Source: Malurus cyaneus samueli (Eukaryota > Chordata > Aves > Passeriformes > Maluridae). Taken from it: a DNA stretch of 64,000 nucleotides. The notes under the pieces are model-generated. The model was not told the origin of the DNA and ran no database searches. It worked only from the letters and a program-made list of their open reading frames with translations. Within the stretch, counting starts at the first letter, position 1. Each line of letters opens with the position of its first letter. The translations under genes were made by a program, and so were the position numbers. Below, one piece after another: positions 1-14,300 of this stretch. The DNA is taken from assembly GCA_009741485.1 (NCBI GenBank), contig CM019215.1, forward strand, positions 80,866,187-80,930,186, written 5' to 3'.

Positions 1-179
1 GCTTCAGGACAGCTGAATAGAGGGGAAGAAGAAAAAAAAAAAAAAGCAAAAAACTCCATCCAAACAAGAAGCAATAGTATTATTAAACCAAAGAAAAGGT
101 TACCAACTGGAGAACTACACAAGGAGAAAAGATACAGAGAAAAGATATTAGTTGAAAATAACCCTTTGCTTCTCTTAAT

Positions 180-362
180 ATCAAAATGGCTTCAGTTGGA
201 AAGGACATTAAGATCATCTAGTTCCAAACCCCTGCCATGGGTAGATAATTTCCACTAGATCTGGTTGTTCGAAGTCCCATCCAACCTGGCCTTGAACATT
301 TCCAGGGATTGGGCATCCACAGCTTCTCTGGGCAACCTGTTCCGACACCTCACAGTAAACTG
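180..362 (-). mobile_element. CR1 LINE 3' end fragment
   Basis: The reverse strand reads as the 3' end of a chicken-repeat-1 (CR1) LINE. On the plus strand the diagnostic blocks are 'gatcatctagttcc', 'cccatccaacctggcc', 'gggcatccacagcttctct' and 'gggcaacctgttcc', in the order expected for a reversed copy. The match breaks down near 180 and again near 362, so only about 180 bp of 3' sequence is present. This is the usual 5'-truncated CR1 insertion. It has no coding capacity. Moderate divergence suggests an old copy. Confidence 0.85.
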
Positions 363-500
363 TTAAAATAAATTTATTAATTATTATATTTTAATAATCT
401 TTTTTTACAAATTTTTAAACTATGCAGGAAAAAAAAAAACCCAACAAAACCAAATCAACAAATCGAAAAAAAAAAATTAAAAAAAAAAAGAGAAAAAAAG
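363..500. repeat. AT-rich then A-rich low-complexity tract
   Basis: Starts as TTTATTAATTATTATA-type sequence and passes into A runs of 8-13 bases broken by C or G. It abuts the 5'-truncated edge of the CR1 fragment at 180-362. No gene signal. Confidence 0.8.
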
Positions 501-512
501 AGGCAAGTCCTA

Positions 513-2763
513 CTTACAACTGCCAGGAAAAATAAATGTGGTTTCCCTGTTAAAGCATCTCTCCTGCCACTGCCCCCATCTCCCACTTCCTTTCATGACC
601 ACAGCATCTCCTACAGCTCTGTGCCTACCAAGTACTGATGTCTGCTTTTGGGTTCCTCACAAAACCAAAGCTTTACAAAACTGCAAGGCAGGAGGAAAAC
701 ATGCATAACTGCTGTGTTTTGATACAGGAGGAGAGAGACAGTTTCAGCACTCCTCACTCTGGTATCACTGCAGTGATCAGCCATTTAGCTGAACACAGAG
801 TTAAATCCACTGGCTCATTCTCTCCCTGCCATTCACCAGAGCAGATTTCCTCTGAGAGATCCTGCTTATTACAGAGAGTGCCTTGTATCGTGGGTATTGT
901 CAACCCTGTCAGTCTGATTTACTTGTGAAACCAGACAAGAATAACTAAACCACTTGTGAAAATGCTGAATGCCATATCGTTTGCAATGGTTTCCAGTCCA
1001 TTTCCTGGAAGCCACACTACTGAAAGATTTGTGTTTGAGAGCTGCTTGATGTCAACCCTAAAACCTTATACAGGAAAAGAAAAAATCAGAACAAGGTCAT
1101 TGTAAATGTAACATCTATCCCAAATTAGGATCTCATTCCTAGAAGTACTGATAGAATAGAAATTTTTACCTCACAACTATAGTTTCTTTGGGCTCCAGAG
1201 TATTACCTTTTCCTTGCCTAAATCAGTTCAGAATCAGTACCTCACTCATGCCAGCTCATTCCTCCTCAGCAGTCTTGCAAGGCAGAGCTTCTCCACTTCT
1301 GACCACAACATTACATGGTCACCCAAATTGGCACCTTCTTATGAAGGTCATTTCCTTAGGATTTGGGAATATTTTCTAAAACTCTTCGTAAAAGAGACAC
1401 CTAGTCCAAGCAGGTCTTACAAGGCTCTGCTGTAGAATTTTCTAAGAAAATGGTATGAATTATGCTGCCATGTGGATGCCAAGATTGTCCCTTGTAGAAT
1501 TACTGTATATTCAAACACCAATTGGCATGCTGTATATGTTATATAAAAGACCTTAAATGGGTAACAAGCCTGATTTGATAATTAGTACAGACATACTCAT
1601 TCATGTACATATGTGCCCACGTTTCCCAGACTGAAATGTACATAGGTATTAACAATAATGATGACAGTTACCTTTTTTTTTCAGGAAAGTAAGGATTTTG
1701 AAGTTCTAGATTTCATAAACTGTTACTAATACTTGCAAGGAATTACAGAGATTAGTAGAAAACAATTGCCAAGCTCTTTAATTAGAGAATCATTTGTTCT
1801 TAGAATCTTCACTTGCTATTCATTTTCTTTTTGGCTACAAAGAGCATTTGTTTGAATCAGTATGAAAAAGAAGCTGTTATAAGTAGTTTATGTGGAAAAG
1901 AATATGGCACCAACAGGAGGAAACATATTTAATGCTATTATGAAATAGTTATATTTTGAGCACAGGCTCACTGCCTAATTCACAAGCATGCTCATACAGG
2001 CATCTGGTGGCTTCTTGTTTGGAATAGCACTGCCATTCCCAAATATTTTAAGATCACGATTCCTGAGGCATCAAGAGAGCACTCTTTCAAGCTTATCTCT
2101 GCAGCTTTTAAGACTAGGAATTCACTGGTTTTCCTTAGTTGAACTGAAGGTCAAAATAAACCTATGACTTTGGACTCCTGAGATTTAAAGGCCAAAAGAT
2201 GAAGAGATGAGCAGGAAGATAGAATGAGACAGAAATGCCAGGAGACTATAGAAGTAATCTAAGAGAATATTCTGTAAGTGAACCCCACAACTGTCTTCTA
2301 TTTTTCAGTACAAGTCACTTGATGTTCTCATAATTATAGGTTTACCACACTTCATTTTGAGCGGAGGTCAGCACCAAAATGATGCATTTCAAAGAAAGAG
2401 AGAGAGGTGCCAATTTTCTACCAAAATGATATTCATTGGACCAAACTGTTCCTCTGCAATTCTCCAGCTTTTGCAGAGGAAACATGCTAACTCCTGTACT
2501 CTCCAGGAGCACACACCATTCGTGCACACAGCCATAGCTCTGCAGAGCAGAGACAACCTTTAAGATGGAAGGGGCACTCAAACTTCAGTAATTACTCTTT
2601 CCTTTGCTAAAAGATGTTTTTCTACGTATCCTACTCCCATGCACACAAACTGCATGAGATAACATGCTGCAGCTGTGATATTTCATGATCTTTATCCTCT
2701 GCCACAGGGATGGACCACTGCCAGATTGTCACAGAGACTGCTGGCTAAAGACTTAAGTAAACA

Positions 2764-2767
<4 letters not shown>
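513..2767. other. Unique non-coding DNA, nothing recognised
   Basis: Single-copy AT-rich sequence. The open frames here are short, overlap on both strands and show no domain or codon pattern. No repeat or RNA gene recognised. Confidence 0.5.

Positions 2768-2810
<43 letters not shown>
2768..2810. repeat. (TG)n microsatellite, about 21 units
   Basis: Uninterrupted TG dinucleotide repeat directly read from the sequence, followed by TTTT. Likely length-polymorphic; alternating purine-pyrimidine DNA of this kind can adopt Z-form. Confidence 0.98.
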
Positions 2811-2813
<3 letters not shown>

Positions 2814-5800
2814 TGTCATGGCCACTTACTTTGTCCACTGTACCATTTTAGGTAAATAGAGTTTTCCCTGTAGCTGTGAGAGTTCAGTGATATATTTGAG
2901 AGAGGAAGGAAAAAAAATGCCCTAAACTCTGTTCTTCTTAACTGACAGACTTAGATGCTTGTACACACATCCTTACCTTTTGGGAATATAAATATCTGCT
3001 GGAAAAGCTTAAGTCTTTAAATTGTATTTAGATTTTCAGTGTGGTTTAGTAAATTTTAATCTAAAGTATTTCCTATTTGCAGCATAAATTTTACAAGGTA
3101 CAAATCAAGACAAAGTATGGTCCAATAATCTGAATGCATTTTTATTCAGTAATTAACAAAATTACCTAATGTGCTAAATGAATTTAATGACTTCATGCAG
3201 ACACCAAATTCACATCACACAATTTTGACAATATTTGATTCTTTCAGGTGACATTTTTAAACCATGGAATAAGCTTCCAGATCTTCTATTTAATATAAAT
3301 TATAATTCTTCCAATATCTCCAATTAAACTCCCTGAATTATGTAGTGGTAAGAATCCCCTTTGTTAACCTTACTATTGTCATTGAACAAATGAGACATAT
3401 TAAATAGTTCAACGTATAATAATAATAACTCAGAAGAAGTTCTTCTTTCACAAATGACAGCAGCCTCCCAACCTTTTTATTTTACTGGTTAGAACTGAAC
3501 TTAACCTTTCCCTTCCCTGGAGTGGCCTCTTCACAGTCGTGGTTCCCGACCTACTTCTTAGCTGTTTCCCTAAAGAAAATAAAATCCCCTCCTGAATTTT
3601 GAAAGTGGTGAAAAAAATCAACGTCGATAATGTTTAATAAATAACCTTTGTTAAAACAGTCTAAATCTATGTAGAGTAAGCCCCAACAGCCCTCTCACAT
3701 CCCACAGCTGATTTGCATATTGGGTCATGGAACGTGTTGTAGGATATTTGACTGTAGACCTCGCTGAAATATTCATCAGACTGTGTTCCAAGTAACATTC
3801 AGCATAAATTGTCATTAGACAATGACTGCTTATTGTGACTATCCAAAACACCTCTGAATTGGTACTTTTAAAAAGCCAAATCTGAAATATATTCACTGCT
3901 TGAAATCAGCTTTTAGTAGCCTTAATTATATTAAACACAAATTTCCCATAAGAGTTGTGCAGCCCTGAACGCATCCACGCACACGCTGTTTAACTGAAAG
4001 AGGCCATCAGACACTGACCTGAAACAGCAAACTGCTAGGGAAAAGAACTAGAAGGCAGGAAGCACTCTGACATGGAATGGAAAGGGTATGTGTTAAAAAA
4101 AACACGGTTTTCAAACGTTTGGACTGCTGGCAAATCCTGTTTCATGTGTGAGCGTTATGGAGAGGATCTTAACCAAACCAATAACACTTCCACAAATTAT
4201 CAATGCAATGAAATGCACTTATAATCCAGTTCTATAATGTGATAATTCACTTATGACACATGAATTTTATCTGTTGTCTAAGTTGTTTCCAAAATGTCAA
4301 TCTCTCATCTCTCTATCTTTAAAGATGAGGCCTTACACAGATATTTTCTATCTCTTTGCCACAGGAAAATTAAAAATGCCACATTTTACAAGAGACTGAA
4401 GTGCTTAATATATTATTTTTACAGGAAATGGTGTAATTTAATGGACTTTGATTTGAGCAAACTTTTATTTTCCTTTTTTTTGTTTCTGAAAAGCATTGTT
4501 TCTTATAACCTGTGGTCTCAATATAATGAGACCCACAGAAAGCATAGGAAGTTTCTACTTACAAAACAAGCATCTCCAGCTTCAATGTTTTCACAGATTA
4601 TTGGACATTGCATCTGGCTCAGTGCTAGAGAGTAGACTAACACACACTTTTGTGAGGGAGTGTTTCACTTAGAAAGAATAAAAGCAAAATACTTTGTAGG
4701 TGTTGATTTATGTTTATTAAAGGCATTTTCTATCAATCCCTAAAGGTCAACAACGTCAAAAGCAGGGCTGATAGAAATGCAGAAGTCAGAAAGAGAGGAG
4801 ACAAATGTTTCCACCCTCATAATACTCGCTTCAAAGCTGTTTTGGTTTTAACTCTTCAGAAAAAGTTTTTTTCCAGCTCCATCGCATTCAAGAAGGATCA
4901 TGAAGAAAGCTTCTGCAGGAGAAATGTCCACTGAAAATGGCTGAGTCAGGAAGAACCTCTGCAGATTCCTGCTGTTCAGCTGTGCCGCTTCAGAGATGGA
5001 GAATGAGTAATTCTTTCACAAACTTGAGTTTAAGATAGCTCTGTTACCAATGAGTAGCAAAACCACAATCACATTAGGCAAATTATTTCATGCAGTTTAG
5101 GTAAAAGCTTTATGCCTTGCCAGAGCACATTTCTGTGCAATGAAAGACCACACATGTCACCGGCACATCCTTGTAGTGAGAAATTCTGAAAGCTGAGAAG
5201 TTTTATTGGTGTTGCCTGTCATATACTGCTCACAAAGAAACAGGTTTCCCTTAATACTCTAAGTCCCATTTTAAAAACCTTGGAAGGGGAGATAAAAGCT
5301 TATGCATTTTGGAAAGGTCTACAGACTATCAGAAATAACTTTTCCATATTGAATAATACACCAGGATTAACGCTCAATGTCATAGGACCTATCATGTCTA
5401 GAAAGAGAAGCTTCCTGCTATTGGGCAAAGGCAAAATTAGTCTTTGCAGCTTTCTAACAGTATGAAGAGCCTGCCTCTAATACTGATGAGCACACCAAGA
5501 CCTTAATCCTTTTACTAATCCGGAAAAATTGCCAGAATACCATCGCTTTCAATACAAAACCAAGTGAAACTTGGCAGCTCCAATGAACATCACTTTGGAG
5601 ACTTTAAATAAAGTGAAGTCCAGAATGCGAAACAAAACTCAAGAAATGTGAAGCCATGCAAATCAAACCACTCAACCAAAACCATTCCCATGAGTCACGA
5701 GGAAAGGAAGCTCTGTTAATGCAGGGACCTTGCTCAACATCAGCAGCTAGCTGCCTGTCTGGAAAATCCCAGGTGGCAATGAGAGAAACCACAGTTTGCA

Positions 5801-8305
5801 TTTTGTGCATCAGGTCCATTTTATCTTTCCTTTACGCTCTAAGTATAATGCTAAAAGCCCTCCAGGGGTCTGAACTTGCTGGAAAGACAACACATATTGC
5901 ATCTTTACACAGTACACTCAATAACAGGGTGAGAGAAGTCTCTTACCATTAATTGATTTGGGCTCTTTTGTCCAGATCAGCCCCAGACAGGGTTTAGTTG
6001 TTCAGTGGATTAACTACAAGTACCAGCAACTTCAGGGTCTACACCTTTGCTGGGAGCTGATATACCCTTACTATTTATATGAAATATGAGAGCTCAGCCA
6101 CAGCAATGACAGAGGCAGAGCATTGAACAACCCCTGAAAATGGTACCTAACTCTTCATAAATTCATTGAACTCCTGAAAATCAAAACATGACTCCCCTGT
6201 TCACCATATCAATACAGTGACTGGTAGGATTCACAAGGCAAGCCACAGTATCTTTTACACAAATTTAAAAACAAGCGTTGTATTTAAAATAAATTGATGC
6301 ATAAGAAAATGTATTTTCATATTTTGAAGGATGAATTTTTAATAACTGAATTAAAACTTCACAAAAGAAAGAATCATTACTTGTTACACCCTCCAAAACC
6401 ATCTATATCAAACTTGTGTCTCAAAAACTGCCCTCTATATGTATATTAATGATGCCATCAAATGCTTAAGACATGCCCTGAATAATACATACAATTTAAA
6501 TTAACTCCCATTCTTAATGTTCTCAAAGAAAAGTGAAATCACTCAAGCAATAAGTCAGGTTCACTCTCAATTATCACAATTTCAGTATTATTATTTATTA
6601 TTAATACGAAATTCAGTGATCAGTATGTATTTACAAGCGATCTCAGTGAATCTGCTCAGAACCCAGAAATTGCAAGTCACATCAACACTGTTGAACAATT
6701 CAAGGCTCAATGAGCAGAAAGAAATCTCTGGCGGTTTGACAAGAAACTGGCTTAGACAACTCACAAAACCAATGACCTCTCATGGTTTAGAGAATTATCG
6801 TTCTCTCTTGCTGCTGGTAAAAACATTTCTCCAAAAGAAATGAAAAGTTTTCCTGTCCTTCAGGACAGAAAAACCAGGGAATAGATCAGGCGATCAGGAT
6901 CCTGCTACTTGTAGGAACAGGATAGAAGCTGACTAATGGGTATTTGGACCTCAAACATTTGAGACATCCCTCTTTGGTGTTGCACAGCTACACTGGTCTT
7001 TTGCAGATGGCAGCAAAACTTCAGTGATGCTTAAGACAAAATGTCTTGAGTGGGAGCAGCAAGTCTGTTATCTAAAGAATTGCCCACAGTCAGTCAACTG
7101 AAGATGCTGAGGTAGTTGCTCTTATATCAATGTATGTAATTACTTGAATGTAATAGGCAGAGAAGGGACTAGAGGAAAATTGCAGAAGGGACATAAAAAT
7201 AGATACAACAGAAACAGAGAGTTCCTTTAGGGAACAGGATTTGAGGGACTAGGAGAACTTAGGGGCAGAGGATTTTGGAGCAAATCTTCAGAAAATTATC
7301 ATTGCTTTTTTCTTCTCACCCACACAGTCAAAATCTGAAAATTTTTCCAGGAGAAGGTCACAGGATTTGATGAGGGAAATAGCTAAATGTTCTAGCTACT
7401 AACATAATTAGAGGCATGAGGCTTTGCTTCTGATTTATGGAATCAATATGTGGGAGACACCATGCTTAGGGGAAGGGTGGGTTTGTTGAGTTACCCAAAG
7501 CCTGGTTTTATTTGGCAAAGAGATGGTTTAGTGTGCCTTCGGGAATGTCTCTCTCTTACACTTAATGTCAGGACACAAGTGAGCCTTGCTGGAGGAAGGG
7601 ATCGGAAAAAACTCTTTGTGATAGTGAACTCCACTCCCTGCTGTCACAGACAAGATTGGGTGAAACACTGCAAAAAGAGCCTTTCTCAGAAGTTCTCCTG
7701 CTCACTGCAAGAGATAAAGCCAAGAAGAGCTTCAAGGTTTCCCTTGGGACAGGTAAATGACAATTATCAACCCCATGAAGTCATATATGCTCATGTTTTC
7801 TATGAGGAGCTTACTACTGTACAAGTAAAGAGCAGTGTGAAAAATAACAAGTATTATATAGCCAGGAGAGTCTCTGGTACAAAAGCTGACACTAGATCTC
7901 CACAGATCTCCAGCAGAATTCCAGACTCATTTCAGTTTCGTATGTACCATACATAGTCTCAATTCACTATATTTGGGAATGTGAGTTTTAAACTTCAAGC
8001 TTAGTCCTGCCCAAACTCATGGCCATGGAAGCTTTAGGACAGAATTCGGTGAAAGAAAGACTGAGTACCCAATCATCAATATATTTAAATTGATTTCTAT
8101 TAAATTTAACTTCTACTAAATTTCCAGTAGGAGAGCAACTTTGACTCTGTATGTTCAATGGCAATTTTGGCAGTCTTTTGCATACTACTTCTTCCTTTCC
8201 ACAGTAGATTTTGTACAAAATGCTTAAAGACACAAATACAGTTCAGATTTCTATCAAATCCTCCTTCTTACCCATAATCCAAGTTTTATCTGTGGCCATT
8301 GGTGG
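2811..8305. other. Unique non-coding DNA, nothing recognised
   Basis: AT-rich single-copy sequence with no clear transposon. The longest open frame (7450-7956, 168 codons, plus) has no recognisable domain, and a frame of this length is about what chance predicts for the window. No splice-flanked exon or RNA gene could be defended. Confidence 0.5.
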
Positions 8306-8347
8306 TTTTTTTTGTTTTTTTTTTTTTTTTTGTTTTGGGTTTTTTTC
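8306..8347. repeat. T-rich tract
   Basis: T8, T17 (8315-8331) and shorter T runs separated by single G or GGG. On the minus strand it would read as an A-rich tail, but no retrocopy body is recognisable next to it. Confidence 0.9.
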
Positions 8348-11108
8348 TCTTTATTCTCTTTAACAGTGAGCTGGAAGTGGTGACTAAGGACACAAGGGTT
8401 AAATAGATGTCCAGCCAGCCTTTTCACACCATTTAAGACAGAGTCTCATTTACTCACATAATTCACTGCTGGGAAGAAAGCACATCTGGATCACCGGCCA
8501 AATAGCAGCTTTCTCTGTAGCATTAAATTAAGTAGAAAAGACAGGGACTGATATTCAAACCCTTGTCTCAGCCTGAAGCTGACCCACATTTCCCACTCTA
8601 GGAGTAGAGAGAAGAGGCATTTTGCCTGACCTTGTGCTCAGGAGAATCACCTGGAATTTCTCATTTCTTCTTGAAGGCTGCATTCCTGCTCCTCACCAGC
8701 AAGAACCATCTTCTCCGACGGCCTTTTTCATCAGAGCCCTTGGAGGAAAAACACTGCAGTGGCTGCTGGCTGCAAAGTTCTGGTTCTGCAGCAGTGAGCT
8801 ACCAGGAGAAGAAGACAGAGTGATCTGCATACTGCACAGAATTTACAGTCCAAAAGGAGAGCATGCTGCAAGTGTGAAATGAATTTCAATTAAAAAAAAA
8901 CCTATTGGAATCCAAACTAAAAAATGAAAAGTTAATGGCATTTACCTCCTAAGAAGGCCAGCATGCATACCCTACAGGGGATGTCTGTAAGGAATGACTG
9001 ATGGGCAACTGCTTCCTGTGCTGCTTCTCTTGAATCACCAGCTTGATAATTCAGAGCCCCTCACTGTGAATGACTGCACAGAGGAGAAAAATACAGCTTG
9101 GAAGCCCCTCCTTGCTAGAGAAATAACCAAGCATTCATCTCATAGATTTTGACAGGTCTGGCCCTAACCATACAAGTTAAATCTCAAAGACATGAGACCT
9201 TTATTTCTTGGGAGTACTTTTTCCCTTGGTCACTGACTCTGTTCAGTACTGATTATTTTTAGGACACAGAGGCTGCCAGCTCCAGAGGAAAGTCCCTAAA
9301 GGACTGCCCTAACAAGCACAGTCAGCCAAATAAATTATGACAACAGCTAGCATTACCATTTACCTGGCTGTATGACTTAACCATCCTGGCTATGTATAGC
9401 TTGGCAAAAACGGGGCTTCTTGGCCTTCCAGGTGTGCTGTAAGGTCAGTCTATTTTCACAGCCTCCCCAATGTAGATCATGACAACTGTAAATAAGGGCA
9501 CTGATCCAAACTGAGAGCAACTCTCATTTGGCAATGTTCAGCTGAGTGCTTTGCACTCTGTATTTTTCAAGGGTCTGAGGAATACAGGCATTAAAAACCT
9601 GCAACTGGCAAATATCATACATCAGATTAAGATCCCAGAGATTCACTCAGCAAAAGAACAGCTTGCCCAGGCTGGCAGCTGTAAACTGGCAGCCCTTGAG
9701 TAAGGTGGGGAGAAGAGATCATTTTGACCTTGGGTGTGGAGCACCTCTCTCCAAACTAAGGCAAGATTTCACCTTTGGAGTGCCTCATCACCAGATACGA
9801 CAAGAAGAGGGTAGGGTACATCTTACTTTACAATGTCCCTCCTTTGAGAGCTGGAAGTCTGCTTGCAGCTTGTTGGATAAACTTAGGATAGCATTACATT
9901 GGAATCAGGCAAAAGCACAGTGCTAGAGACATCAGGCTTCATTGTCAAAAGAATCACTCACGTTTTACAAAGACTGAAGTAAAATTTCTGGGTTTATGGC
10001 TACATGTCCCTGCTGAAATCTATGTTAGCCACTTGAAATCTGGCTCAGGTACACCTACCTGTGCTGCAGATCCAGCTGCACTGCGGTGCAGACAGCTCAG
10101 CTGCTGGCCAAATTACCGCTGGGGATAGTCAATAATTAGACTATGCATGAGATTACACAAAGGTAACATGAAGGAGGATCCTTTGAAAGCCAATGCCATG
10201 CTATCATATGAAGGACAAAAGGAAAAAAAAAAAAGAAAAAAAGGCAGCAATCTTCCTGCTTATACCACTGGGAATGTAATTCCTTCCTTTCAGCACAGCA
10301 AAGCTCAAAAATATAGGACACAGTGTGGGACAGAGGGTCAGTGGGTTACACTTATTTATACACTATCTGTATTTGGTTCAAGGACTCTCAGACAGAAAAT
10401 AGAAAGAAAAAAGCCTTTCCCTGATGGAGCTTTCAGCCAGTAGAAACTGAAGGTAATATTGTACTTTTACAACACGCAGTAGATCACCAAATTAATTTTT
10501 ACTGAGGCTATAAGAAAAGATTTTAGCTCTAGACTTCAGAGTTAAGGAGCTGGTGCACTAACCATACAGATTTGTCATATGAGGTGCCTGACTGCTATTG
10601 TGATTTGGGGGGTGGTGAGGAGAGGGTGGTATTGTTTATTTTTACACTGAGCTGATATCGGTCTTGAATTTGAGATTGATTATATCATTGCTGCATCTGA
10701 AAATGATATGTATTAAAGGAAAATGAACTTTCACATAAGCCAAAGGAAAGCAGTTTCAAAAGTTTAAAAAAACAAGTCTATTCTACTCTATATTCCTTAT
10801 TTTACTATCATCAGCATTTTTAATTTTTTTTTCCCCTGTTTAAACATTTCTGTGATTCTGCTCTCTCCTCATGTGTATGAATGGCTTCTAGATGTAGGTT
10901 ATAGAAAAGCTTTTACACATCTACCACATCTTTTTTGTTTCCAGGTCAGCTTTCAGCTCGTGGGTGTTGCCAAGGGTCTGTGTGTGTTTGCTCTGAACCT
11001 CTGGGCTCATCCTTTCATTCTGCCAGGATCAATTACAAGATCTGCTGTTACCACACTGGGCCCAGTGACCTGAACACTTTGTTGCATCCCTGGTGACTTA
11101 CAGAAATT
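8348..11108. other. Unique non-coding DNA with a short A-rich run
   Basis: No gene or transposon recognised. A purine run with A12 lies at about 10218-10242. A small hairpin (CTGCAC-TGCG-GTGCAG) lies near 10077. Open frames at 8622-8882 and 9663-9926 have no family features. Confidence 0.45.
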
Positions 11109-11228
11109 TTTTAAAAAGCAAACAAACAAATCAACAAATCACTGATGACAAATAATAAGAAAACAAAATTGGAAAAAAACCCTAAAAAAATTAAAACCAC
11201 CCAAAACAGAAACAACCCCCCCCCCCCC
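11109..11228. repeat. A/C-rich low-complexity tract ending in C13
   Basis: AAACAAACAAA-type sequence, then A7 blocks, ending in thirteen consecutive C at 11216-11228. Homopolymer C runs of this length are prone to slippage and sequencing error. Confidence 0.9.
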
Positions 11229-14079
11229 ATGAGAAATGAAACACCCTCTCCACCACCTCAAGGTTAATTCGTCAGAGAAGCAATTAATCCACATGCACAG
11301 AGAACAACAACAAATCTTACCACAGTCAAGAGTGCTGGAATAAGTATAAAGAGCATATAGACAAAAATCAAGAGAAATCTTGTATCTCCCCCTTAAAATG
11401 CTCTTCTATTCAAAAGCCTTTCAATGCACCTTGTTAAAACATTGTCACTACTCTTCAATTATACGAATATGAGTTTTTCCTCCTTTGCCTTGAATTTTGA
11501 AGGACAGAACCCTAGCCTTTCTTTTCTTTTTTTCTTTTTTCTCTCCTTTCATCATTCTTTGCCTGTTCCTGGCAGAATTCAAGCCATATATATATATACA
11601 CATATATATTACCTAGGGGAAGAATAGAAAAACAACTCCAAGGAAAGGTACATCTGAGAGGGCCCCATGTTCACCAGGACTATTAGAAGATAAGGGCTAC
11701 TAAACCTGTAAGCCAGGCTAGACAGAAAGTCCAAGAGCCATTTGATGAAAAGGCTATAATTCCTTCAAAAATAAACAAAATTAATACAAATAGAGACTGG
11801 GATGATATTTATCTCTTTTCATGAGAAATAAACCTCAAAGTGCTCTACACATGAAACTCAAAATAGCCTTTTATGGAGCAAGTAGCATTGCCTTTATTTA
11901 TTAAGAAAAAAGAACTAGCACATATTATAAAGGGTATTTGATCTATATAGTATATAATACTTTTGAAGTACGTTAGCTTTTGCTCAGTAAAAAAGAAGGT
12001 TAGATTTATGTACCTGATTTTTAAGAAATTTTAGACAAATGTAAAGTTTCTTCCACACAAACAGAAGACACTTCCCCTCAGTTTCCCTATTCCTGCTCGA
12101 AAGCAAATATTGGACTTCAGCTATGTAATCCGTGTAACAGATTTTTCACACTGGGAGAGTGGTTCCCGGGAGGAGGGTCTGTAAAAGGACAGAGAACACT
12201 CAGAGAGTTTAGGACCTGTATGCTCAGTGTGTGTCTCACTAGTAAATCAGGCCTTTTAATTATTTGCAGTCTGGGGCAGAATTCCATGGATATGCCTATT
12301 TTTACAGTGTTCACTCCTGAGCTCAAGCTCTGCTACTTAAAAGGATGGAAATCCAGATTCTGAATAGCAAATCTTTCAACTTAATCAAGTAGCTTTTAAA
12401 AGTTCATATCCCTAGCCTAAGAACAAAGTTTTTTCTTTTTAAATATGCACTAGAATGTGACAGTCTCTACCCTGCTAGTTGTCGTTCGCATCTCTTACTG
12501 CCAGAAAGCTGACAAGTGCCTTCAATCAAATCATGAAGCGAATTTTCATCATCTCATTATTTTACTTTAAAAACAAGTATCAGTAAATATCTGCAAAACT
12601 ATCTAATATTTTATTTCATAGATTTCTTAAAAATGCTTCTTAAGTATCACGCTGGCTCATATGTATGTGTGGTTTTGGGGGTTTTTTTGCATATCTATGC
12701 TCACTCATTCTTTCCTTGTTTTCCATCTCTGTCTCCCTCCTCCTGTCCTAGCTGCTTCAAGGTAGAGACCACCTTTCTATTCAATATTTGAACAGACTCC
12801 TTCAAAATCTACTTGGCCGTGATTAGAGCTCTTAAAAATGCCGCAATATCTGCTCTGTCAGCAGTAGAAAAATGCAGCATTGATTCTTTTCACCAAAGTG
12901 AACAATGTGTTCTTAAAAATCACAGGTCATCTGATTTTGATGATTCACCGTAGGTAATCCAGCCAGAAAGATTCAAATGGACATTTTCTGACTCTTGCAC
13001 TGCTGTCCCAAACATCACCTTCCTTTTGTATGCAAGCTCTTTAGTACAGGTAGGTTTAATTTAGCTCTCATGCATATTTATAATGGTCCCCTAATCATCA
13101 TTGTAAACAATACACCAAAGCTGACAAACTATGTCACAAGAGCAATTCCAGTAAAATCAGTGGGATGTGCACCTGATTTAGGACTTTTTCAAACACTGGA
13201 TACTTGCTGACTTCATTCATGCCATATATTGTAAATGTTTATTGCCTCATTACTTACAGTTGCAATAAAAAAGCCCAGTTACACCATACCCAAAAAGTAA
13301 AATAAAATTAGCTCTATCTTCAAAAACCATGAGATTGGCTTTAAATCATGTACTATCTTTAACATAAAAGAAAAACTTTATAGGGTTTTTCTTTTTCCAC
13401 TATCTGTATGTTATCTTGACATTTCTTATACACTTTTGTGGCTAGAAACTCACTAATCACTTTTCAGTCAAAGGCAAGGGTCTTGTGTAAAGACAGGAGG
13501 TGGGGATTTAAGAAAAACCTGAATGTCATAGGACTGAATAATGTCATTTTCATATGTTTTACAAAGAACTAAAAACAAATTCATTATTTCTTTCATAAAG
13601 TGTACATGACCATTATCTGAACTAGAATATTTGGCATGATTGTTGTTTTAATTTAATTTGAAGAAGAAAGGCATTCCAGAAGAAGAAAAGCTTTGCTCAC
13701 ACACAGAAAATTGACAGATGCATTTTTTATGGGTTCATTGCATTTCAGTGTTTTTCAAGTGATGACTCAGGTTGGCCTTTTGTTTATCCAACCACAATTC
13801 CCTTCTAGCTAGCTTATTTTATTTTTTTAATGGAACATGTTAATTAAGTAGTATATTTTCCTAGACAAAACTCAATTTCTCCCTTCTCTCTTCCACAGCT
13901 AAAAAGCAAGCACTTCCCAAGAACATAACTGTTTATTGAAATTGAAAGTCTTTAGGGTGTTTTTGGAAGCAGGAGACTTCGAAGTTTGAATGAGGTACTG
14001 CACTGGCAAGCTTTCAAACTTATTTGCAGATCAGGACCTCTTTTGTAGAAGTCTCCCCAGGAGGAAGGCAGTTAGACAC
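11229..14079. other. Unique non-coding DNA, short AT repeat
   Basis: No gene or transposon recognised. A short alternating AT/CA stretch lies at 11586-11609, and a T/C-rich run at about 11516-11548. Confidence 0.45.
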
Positions 14080-14300
14080 CTGCCAGTAGCCTGCAGTGGC
14101 ACCGTCCCACTGTGATGTTAATGAGATGAATGGGAGCACCGTGGAGAGCTGCAATAATTACAGGGTGAAGAGCTTGTCTTTTCCTGACCCTCCTCTCTGG
14201 GCTGCCTGCTCCATAAAGCAGGGTCTTTTGTAATACTAATTACAAATGTTAATTAAACATTTCTTTGGAATTTTGCCCTCCATTAATAGGTCAGATAAAC
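14080..14300. promoter_or_regulatory. Candidate regulatory element with TAAT-type motifs
   Basis: Repeat-free segment with a cluster of homeodomain-type cores: AATAATTACA near 14153, CTAATTACAAATG near 14238, GTTAATTAAAC near 14250 and CATTAATAG near 14282. Such clustering in otherwise ordinary DNA is seen in vertebrate developmental enhancers. This is inference only: no promoter element or conservation data are available from the sequence itself. Confidence 0.2.

Noticed and set aside
7450..7956. 168-codon plus-strand open frame
   Set aside because: No recognisable domain, signal peptide or compositional bias. By rough estimate about one chance frame of this length is expected in 64 kb of six-frame AT-rich DNA, and no splice or promoter context supports it.
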